Virus record (IMG/VR): IMGVR_UViG_3300020371_000070
Span: 1 to 21,726 of that record
Source: a virus
Length of the DNA: 21,726 nt
Direction: 5' to 3' (one strand)
The translations under genes and the position numbers were made by a program. Below the pieces are notes generated by a model, which searched no databases, was not told the origin of the DNA, and saw only the letters and a program-made list of their open reading frames with translations. Positions 20,350-21,726 of the stretch are shown piece after piece. Position 1 is the stretch's first letter. Each line of letters opens with the position of its first letter.

Positions 20350-20357
20350 GGGGTGCT
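20330..20357 (-). terminator. Rho-independent terminator of the cupin gene
   Basis: AGCACCCC, loop TTGACA, GGGGTGCT, then six Ts on the minus strand. The stem is 8 perfect base pairs and lies 20 bases after the cupin stop codon. Confidence 0.93.
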
Positions 20358-20376
20358 CTGTAGTAAATTATACCCA

Positions 20377-20850
20377 TTACTCACCAATGTTATGAATCAC
20401 TGGCTTTTCATGAGATAAGATATCATATATTTGTTTATTTTGTGCTGTAGATACAGGAATAAACTCAGTATCAGCATTAAATTCATCGTCTCTAATTGCC
20501 TGATTGATGACAATTGAACCATCTTCACCAGAAATAGAACGATGATATGTGTTGGTTGGGATTACAAGGGCACCAGAGGACCGATTAAGGTGAACAATGT
20601 GATATGGATACTTCCACTCAGGATTAATCAACTCAAAGGTACGGACACCAGAAAGAACACGATTGTTATCAGTCTGGTGACGATGAATATAAAATTGTTT
20701 TGCACCAACAATATCATTAGGAGGGGAGATTGCAGGTCCAGTATGCACTACCAGGTCCGATGCATTTGAATTCTCTACAGAAATGTCGTAGAAAATAACA
20801 GAGTCAGTCTCCCTAAAGACTCGATGTTTTTTGAACTGTACGTTACTCAT
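20377..20850 (-). CDS. Cupin-fold protein (157 aa)
   Basis: A single cupin barrel is likely. HRHQTDNNRVLSGVRTFEL (His56, His58) matches the metal-binding HxH of cupin motif 1, and ALVIPTNTYHRSIS (His103) matches motif 2. Metal and substrate are unknown; enzymatic or sugar-binding roles both occur in the superfamily. ATG 20850 follows directly after the U-run of the pstS terminator and has no SD, so the predicted leader is only about 15 nt. It has its own host-type promoter and its own terminator, and thus forms a single-gene unit between pstS and the hli operon, which suggests early, independent expression. Confidence 0.75.
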   Translation of the reverse strand: MSNVQFKKHRVFRETDSVIFYDISVENSNASDLVVHTGPAISPPNDIVGAKQFYIHRHQTDNNRVLSGVRTFELINPEWKYPYHIVHLNRSSGALVIPTNTYHRSISGEDGSIVINQAIRDDEFNADTEFIPVSTAQNKQIYDILSHEKPVIHNIGE

Positions 20851-20851
20851 T

Positions 20852-20873
20852 AAAAAAGGGGACCGTAGTCCCC
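20852..20873 (-). terminator. Rho-independent terminator of pstS
   Basis: GGGGAC TACG GTCCCC followed by six Ts on the minus strand, 13 bases after the pstS stop codon. The T-run ends one base before the ATG of the cupin gene. Confidence 0.93.
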
Positions 20874-20874
20874 T

Positions 20875-20903
20875 ACTATAAAGACATCACTTGATAGTGT
20901 CAA
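20875..20903 (-). promoter_or_regulatory. Host-type promoter of the cupin gene, inside the pstS 3' end
   Basis: Perfect -35 TTGACA (20898-20903) within the last codons of pstS, exactly 17 bp, then TATAGT (20875-20880). The start is predicted near 20866, in the loop of the pstS terminator, so the new transcript contains only one arm of that hairpin. Confidence 0.8.
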
Positions 20904-21726
20904 CAGCAGCAAGTGCTTTCTGTCGAAGAGACTCTGGAAGAGGTACATATCCCAGAGAATCTGAAATACCTTGCGACTTCTCACTCAACATATAACGAAG
21001 AGTTTCCTTGACTCCAGTTTTAGATTCAGGATAAGCAAGAATCCAAGTCAGAGATACAATTGGGTAAGCATTTGCACCTGCAGGATTAGGATCTGCCCCA
21101 CGAAGTTTATCGTCCAGAACAATTTTTGCAAGTCCAGCAGCAGAAGTTTCTGCATTTGCCTTTACAAAGTTTCCTGCCTTGTTCTGCAGAGCAACCTGTT
21201 GGAACTTACCACCGTTCACGTAACCATAGTTCAGATAACCAATAGCACCTTCAGTGTTCTTGATAGTACCAGCAACACCACTGTTACCTTTGCCACCAAC
21301 ACCTACAGGCCATCGAACTGATTTACCAGTTCCTACAGTCTTCTTCCACTCGGGAGAGAAAGCAGACAAGGAGTTGGTGAATCCTTTGGTGGTGCCACTA
21401 CCATCGGAACGATGCACAGTAACAATCTGCTTGTCAGCACATCCAAATGTGCTCCAGTTAGTAATCTTACCAAGGAAAACATCAGCAAGCTGAGTCTGAG
21501 TCATTTTTGCTTCACAACCAGGATAGTTGTAAGCAGGAACAATGGCACCACCAGTCATGGGGATGTGAACCATCGGCAGTTTCTGCTTAGCATCTGACAC
21601 AGCACCATCAGAGGCACCAAAGTCAACGGTCTTAGCAGTGTACTGACGGACACCAGCACCACTGCCAACTGCTTGATAGTTCACTTGGTTTCCAGTTTCT
21701 TTATTGAAAGATTGGAACCAGGAGTT
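20887..21726 (-). CDS. pstS: Periplasmic phosphate-binding protein, C-terminal part (cut by window edge)
   Basis: This subunit binds phosphate for the PstSCAB transporter; phage copies are known and are linked to the host phosphate-starvation response. The visible 279 codons run off the window at base 21726 in an open frame; GTG 21684 is internal. Family signatures are VNYQAVGSGAGVRQY and DFGASDG near the binding cleft, MVHIPMTGGAIVPAYN, HRSDGSGTTKGFTNSLS, the phosphate-contacting Ser/Gly/Thr loop, and TEGAIGYLNYGYV. The gene ends with its own terminator. The signal peptide and any pho-box lie outside the window. Confidence 0.96.
   Translation of the reverse strand, partial: NSWFQSFNKETGNQVNYQAVGSGAGVRQYTAKTVDFGASDGAVSDAKQKLPMVHIPMTGGAIVPAYNYPGCEAKMTQTQLADVFLGKITNWSTFGCADKQIVTVHRSDGSGTTKGFTNSLSAFSPEWKKTVGTGKSVRWPVGVGGKGNSGVAGTIKNTEGAIGYLNYGYVNGGKFQQVALQNKAGNFVKANAETSAAGLAKIVLDDKLRGADPNPAGANAYPIVSLTWILAYPESKTGVKETLRYMLSEKSQGISDSLGYVPLPESLRQKALAAVDTIK

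Overview
The window is a piece of a T4-like cyanophage (cyanomyovirus) genome. It holds the 5' part of psbA (photosystem II D1) at the left edge and most of a phage-type pstS at the right edge. Between them are two high-light-inducible (hli) genes, a plant-type [2Fe-2S] ferredoxin, a thioredoxin-like protein, long tail-fibre-like genes and T4-type late promoter boxes. Genes are tightly packed with many ATGA or TGATG stop/start overlaps. The host is probably marine Synechococcus or Prochlorococcus; the sequence does not decide between them. Almost everything is on the minus strand; only 11465-13166 is read on plus.

Layout. 1-401: psbA (partial), behind a host-like promoter (566-594) and a structured leader of about 155 nt. 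613-11391: a virion block, read right to left, of a 2OG-Fe(II) oxygenase, a giant protein of about 2030 aa, an 87-aa protein, a 983-aa repeat-rich fibre protein and a LamG-like protein. NATAAATA-type late boxes lie just upstream of most of these. 11465-13166 (plus): three exported-looking proteins, the last overlapping the converging minus gene by 107 bp. 13060-18345: a long minus-strand series of mostly small, membrane or exported proteins. It includes a staphylococcal-nuclease-like enzyme, holin-like membrane proteins, an exported HExxH metallopeptidase-like protein and an exported tail-lysozyme-type hydrolase, which together look like a lysis and envelope-remodelling cassette. 18405-20850: a metabolic block of hli, ferredoxin, thioredoxin-like protein, short unknown proteins, a second hli and a cupin. 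20887-21726: pstS (partial).

Two kinds of control are visible. Virion genes carry T4-like late boxes. The photosynthesis/redox genes and the cupin have host sigma70-type promoters (TTGACA, 17-bp spacer, TATNNT); the lysozyme has a weaker one. Two of these promoters are physically interlocked with the rho-independent terminator of the gene before, so that each hairpin ends one transcript and lies inside the promoter of the next. The psbA promoter also carries a perfect late box overlapping its -10. Six genes are truncated, start elsewhere or are very short, and were resolved from stop/start overlaps: 56 aa (15964-16134), 59 aa (14996-15175), 50 aa (19343-19495), 39 aa hli (19227-19346), 40 aa (19105-19227) and 66 aa (15780-15980).

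The least explained items are the giant virion protein with a possible ADP-ribosyltransferase-like segment and hydrophobic stretches near its C-terminus, the exported zincin, the interlocked terminator/promoters, and the overlapping exported-protein genes at 11465-13166.
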